Positions 61,268 through 64,000 of a stretch of 64,000 nt of DNA are shown here, piece after piece. The notes beneath the pieces were generated by a model that was not told where the DNA came from, searched no databases, and saw only the letters and a program-made list of their open reading frames with translations. The translations under genes and the position numbers were made by a program. This DNA is from Stappia sp. ES.058 (GTDB lineage Bacteria > Pseudomonadota > Alphaproteobacteria > Rhizobiales > Stappiaceae), in contig NZ_LT629784.1 of assembly GCF_900105595.1 (NCBI RefSeq), positions 4,197,001 to 4,261,000 on the forward strand, in the 5' to 3' direction. Positions within the stretch are counted from its first letter, which is position 1, and every line of letters begins with the position of its first letter.

Positions 61268-63268
61268 ATGGCCGATACGATCGATCCACCGGCGCCCGCG
61301 CGTGCCGCGACATTCGAGGCGGTCTGGCGCAGCACGGCACAAGCGACGTCCGCGGAGGCCGCGTTCGTCCGCCTCTTCGGTGAGGCTGAAAATGCCTTTT
61401 GGCTCGACAGCAGCCTGATGCTTCGGGGACTGTCGCGCTTCTCCTTCATGGGCGATGCCTCCGGCCCGTTTGCCCGCTCCGCGATCTTTCACGATGGCGG
61501 CCAGTCCGCAGAGGTCCGAGACGGCCGGGGCGAGGCGGCGCCAAGACCGCTCGGCAAGTCGGTGTTCGAATATCTGGAGGAATTCCACCGCACGCCGGCC
61601 GTTCATACACCTGCGGGTCTCGACTGTCCCTTCGTCGGCGGGCATGTCGGGTTCTTCGGATATGAACTCAAGCGCCTGACCTGCGGCGCGGCCGCGCATG
61701 AGGCCCCGACCCCAGATGCGGCCTTCCTGTTTGCCGACCGCCTGCTGGCGTTCGATCACCGCGACGGCATCGTGCATGCAATTGCGCTTGCAAAGGCGGG
61801 CGATGCGGCGGATCGGGATGCAGCGCAACAGTGGGTGGAGGAAACGATTGCCGCGCTCGGGCAGGTCCGCGAGCCCGCGCCGCCGGCGCCGGAACCCGCC
61901 GGGACCCCACCGCGATTTCGCCTGCGCCACGACCGGGCTGCCTATCTGGCACGCATCAAGACCTGTCTTGAGGAAATCGCGGCCGGCGAAAGCTACGAGA
62001 TCTGTCTCACCAACACCCTTGAGGCGGAGGTGGATCTCGATCCGCTCGATCTCTATCGCATCTTGCGCCGCCGCAATCCCGCGCCCTATTCCGCCTTTCT
62101 CAGGTTCGGCGATCTTGCGATTGCCAGTTCCTCTCCGGAGCGCTTCCTGCGCATCGACCCGGACGGCAGCGTCGAGACCAAGCCGATCAAGGGGACGGAA
62201 CGGCGTGACAGCGATCCGGCCCGCGACGCGGCCATCGCCGAAGGGCTGCGGCTTGACGAGAAGAGCCGCTCGGAAAACCTGATGATCGTCGACTTGATGC
62301 GCAACGATCTGGGGCGGGTGTGCGAGACTGGCTCCGTGCATGTGCCGAGCCTGATGCATGTCGAAAGCTATGAGACCGTGCATCAGCTCGTCTCGGTGGT
62401 GCGCGGCCGCATTCGCGCCGGCGAAAGCCCCGTGAGCTGCATCGCGTCCTGCTTTCCCGGCGGCTCGATGACCGGCGCGCCCAAGGTGCGCACGCTGGAG
62501 ATCATCGACCGGCTCGAAGAGGCCGCACGCGGCGTCTATTCCGGGGCGATCGGTTATCTGTCGCTGACGGGCGCGGTCGATCTCAACATCGTCATCCGAA
62601 CCGTCGTTTGCACGCCGGGCGATGTGTCCATCGGTTGCGGTGGAGCAATCGTCTATCTCTCCGACCCGCAAGCCGAGTTCGACGAGATCCTGCTCAAGGC
62701 GCAAGCGCCGATGGCGGCCGTCGCCGAGGCGGCCGGAGCTGCGACCGATACGCCTCCACAGGTGGCAAACGCCGGGCAGGACCGACCTGACTTGGCCGTA
62801 AACGGCGGGATTCGCGCGCCCCGCAGGGAGGAAGCGGCGGCGGTCGGCGCGGCCGTCGAGGCGTTGCTGCGCGAACTCGGCGGGCCCGGGCCGCAGTTTC
62901 GAGCCGAGGCGACACGCGCCGTGTGCGAAGGCTTCTGCGAAAACGAACGCGACGGCTTCATCCGCATTGCGGAAACCGAAGGCGGCGACATTGCCGGCGT
63001 CGCGCTCGTCTCCGTGGTTCGGGCCGCGCGTACCTCCGGCGACTACGCCGTGCTGCAGGAGCTCTGGGTGGACGTGGGTGCGCGCGGCAGCGGTGTCGGT
63101 GCGGCCCTGCTTGCGGCGGTTGACGCGGAAGCGCGACGCCGTGGCCTGCCGCAGGTGGAGGTGTCCCTGCCGAAACCCGGCCATCCGCATGCCGAACGGC
63201 TCCAGGCGTTCTACGCCCGGGCCGGATACGCGCCGGCGGGCCAGCGCATGCGGCGGAGCCTGGCATGA
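61268..63268 (+). CDS. pabB: Aminodeoxychorismate synthase component I fused to a GNAT acetyltransferase
   Basis: A 666-residue fusion. Residues 1 to about 490 are a chorismate-utilising enzyme: the core has PIKGTERRD with K308 (the lysine that marks PabB), ENLMIVDLMRNDLGRVC, CFPGGSMTGAPKVRTLEIID and CGGAIVYLSDPQAEFDE. A Pro/Ala-rich linker (about 490-525) leads to a GNAT domain (about 525-666) with the acetyl-CoA loop RGSGVGAALL and FYARAGY. PabB alone is about 450 residues. The acetyltransferase may modify the amine that is made, or a partner. The stop overlaps the start of the HDAC-family gene (ATGA). Confidence 0.83.
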   Translation: MADTIDPPAPARAATFEAVWRSTAQATSAEAAFVRLFGEAENAFWLDSSLMLRGLSRFSFMGDASGPFARSAIFHDGGQSAEVRDGRGEAAPRPLGKSVFEYLEEFHRTPAVHTPAGLDCPFVGGHVGFFGYELKRLTCGAAAHEAPTPDAAFLFADRLLAFDHRDGIVHAIALAKAGDAADRDAAQQWVEETIAALGQVREPAPPAPEPAGTPPRFRLRHDRAAYLARIKTCLEEIAAGESYEICLTNTLEAEVDLDPLDLYRILRRRNPAPYSAFLRFGDLAIASSSPERFLRIDPDGSVETKPIKGTERRDSDPARDAAIAEGLRLDEKSRSENLMIVDLMRNDLGRVCETGSVHVPSLMHVESYETVHQLVSVVRGRIRAGESPVSCIASCFPGGSMTGAPKVRTLEIIDRLEEAARGVYSGAIGYLSLTGAVDLNIVIRTVVCTPGDVSIGCGGAIVYLSDPQAEFDEILLKAQAPMAAVAEAAGAATDTPPQVANAGQDRPDLAVNGGIRAPRREEAAAVGAAVEALLRELGGPGPQFRAEATRAVCEGFCENERDGFIRIAETEGGDIAGVALVSVVRAARTSGDYAVLQELWVDVGARGSGVGAALLAAVDAEARRRGLPQVEVSLPKPGHPHAERLQAFYARAGYAPAGQRMRRSLA

Positions 63269-64000
63269 CGCGGACCGGGCTCCTGATCTTCGATGTGGCG
63301 CATCGCACCGAACCGCGCGCCTCGATCCGAACCGCACGCGGCACGCTCACGCCCTCCAACGAGGTGGCCGAGCGCACCGCGCGCATTCGTGCCGGGATCC
63401 TGAGGGCGACGGGCGCGCGTGCGTACAGCGCGGGAGTCCCGCCGGAAGCGACCCGCAGGCTGCGCAGCCTTTTGCCGCTGGCGCATGATCCGGCCTATCT
63501 GGCGTTTCTTGAGCATGGACCGCATCCGGCAGAGGCCGCAATCACGCCGCAGGGCCGGATCTTCGCTGCGCCCGGCGTTGAGCAGGACACGCCGGTGGGT
63601 GCCGATTCCGCCGACCGGGCCTTGGCCTCCGCAGCGACGGCCGTTGCCGCCGCCGTCGCGCTCGCACGCGGGGAGGCGGATCATGTCTATGCGTTGTGCC
63701 GTCCGCCGGGACATCACGCCGGGCGGCGCTTTTTCGGCGGCTATTGCTTCTTGAACAATGCAGCGCTTGCGGCGCTGGCGCTGCGCCGCCAGAGCGGGGC
63801 GCGGGTCGCGGTGATCGACATCGACTATCACGCGGGAAACGGCACGACGGATTGTCTGGCCGCCCATCCCGACATTGCGGTGCTCAGCTGCCACGCGTCC
63901 GGCGAGGACACCTTCCCGCATCAAGACGATCCGCTGCCGGCGCATCCTGCGCATGTGTTCCATGCCTTTGGCGAACCGCCGGATGCGCAAGCATATCTGG
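63265..64000 (+). CDS. HDAC/AcuC/acetylpolyamine-amidohydrolase family protein, cut by window end
   Basis: The first 245 codons are visible; the frame is still open at 64000. The arginase/deacetylase fold signatures are clear: CRPPGHHAG with the catalytic His pair (H150, H151), and VIDIDYHAGNG with zinc ligands D187 and H189. Such enzymes remove acetyl groups from polyamines, small amides or lysines. The ATG overlaps the stop of the pabB-GNAT fusion, so an acetylating domain and a deacetylase are made from the same operon. The missing C-terminal part (about 100 residues) would hold the second Asp ligand and the Tyr. Confidence 0.87.
   Translation, partial: MTRTGLLIFDVAHRTEPRASIRTARGTLTPSNEVAERTARIRAGILRATGARAYSAGVPPEATRRLRSLLPLAHDPAYLAFLEHGPHPAEAAITPQGRIFAAPGVEQDTPVGADSADRALASAATAVAAAVALARGEADHVYALCRPPGHHAGRRFFGGYCFLNNAALAALALRRQSGARVAVIDIDYHAGNGTTDCLAAHPDIAVLSCHASGEDTFPHQDDPLPAHPAHVFHAFGEPPDAQAYL

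Overview
The window is a 64 kb piece of GC-rich chromosome from an alphaproteobacterium, most likely in the Hyphomicrobiales (Rhizobiales). The signs are the dnaK-dnaJ-pmtA order, an hsp20 gene beside a DUF1150 gene, the lptC-lptA-lptB-rpoN-hpf-ptsN order, a short one-domain ModE, and an alpha-type AnmK. The genus cannot be fixed from the sequence alone. No rRNA gene, tRNA gene, CRISPR array, transposase or integrase was seen.

Layout. (1) 1-10.6 kb is an accessory metabolic locus: the end of an RpiR/MurR-type regulator, a class-III aminotransferase, a flavin monooxygenase of acyl-CoA dehydrogenase fold, a DegT aminotransferase, a radical SAM/SPASM protein, AnmK, SufE, a ThiF/MoeB-type E1, a MoaD-like sulfur carrier (opposite strand), a CaiB/BaiF CoA transferase and a xylose-isomerase-like TIM barrel. 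(2) 10.6-17.9 kb is a peptide-type ABC importer. The minus-strand operon (binding protein, two permeases) continues into a 78-residue ubiquitin-like protein ending in Gly-Gly and a 454-residue E1-like enzyme. The two ATPases are divergent. (3) 17.9-24.3 kb holds amino-sugar / peptidoglycan-recycling genes: nagA, a SIS-domain sugar isomerase/deaminase, a GntR regulator, a BadF-type sugar kinase and murA on the minus strand, with murQ divergent. With anmK these give a near-complete route from anhydro-MurNAc to fructose-6-phosphate. (4) 24.4-31.5 kb is a conserved core: RNase D, lptCAB, rpoN, hpf, ptsN, DUF1150, hsp20. (5) 31.8-41.2 kb holds a cation/proton antiporter, modABC with modE and a ModE-like palindrome, and a LysR-dabB-dabA inorganic-carbon uptake locus. 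(6) 41.3-48.7 kb holds an NTF2-FMO fused flavoprotein with a near-consensus sigma-54 promoter and its likely enhancer-binding protein, then pdxH, a universal stress protein and a SulP transporter. (7) 49.1-53.9 kb is dnaK, an FkbM methyltransferase, dnaJ and pmtA. (8) 53.9-54.95 kb is an AT-rich two-gene insert (small membrane protein plus ImmA/IrrE peptidase) beside a perfect 22-bp inverted repeat. (9) 55-59.7 kb is a methionine-degradation set (mdeB, mdeA, mdeR) with Lrp-like dyads, then a MmcQ/YjbR gene. (10) 59.8-64 kb has an FMN reductase and an operon of pabA, a pabB-GNAT fusion and an HDAC-family amidohydrolase cut by the window end.

The best candidate for an undescribed system is 0.7-15.7 kb. 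Two independent beta-grasp/E1 pairs lie within about 5 kb: MoaD-like/ThiF with SufE, and the ubiquitin-like protein/E1 inside the peptide importer operon. They sit among radical SAM, aminotransferase, monooxygenase and CoA-transferase genes and next to cell-wall recycling genes. No function for the whole is claimed; the layout is what the sequence shows.
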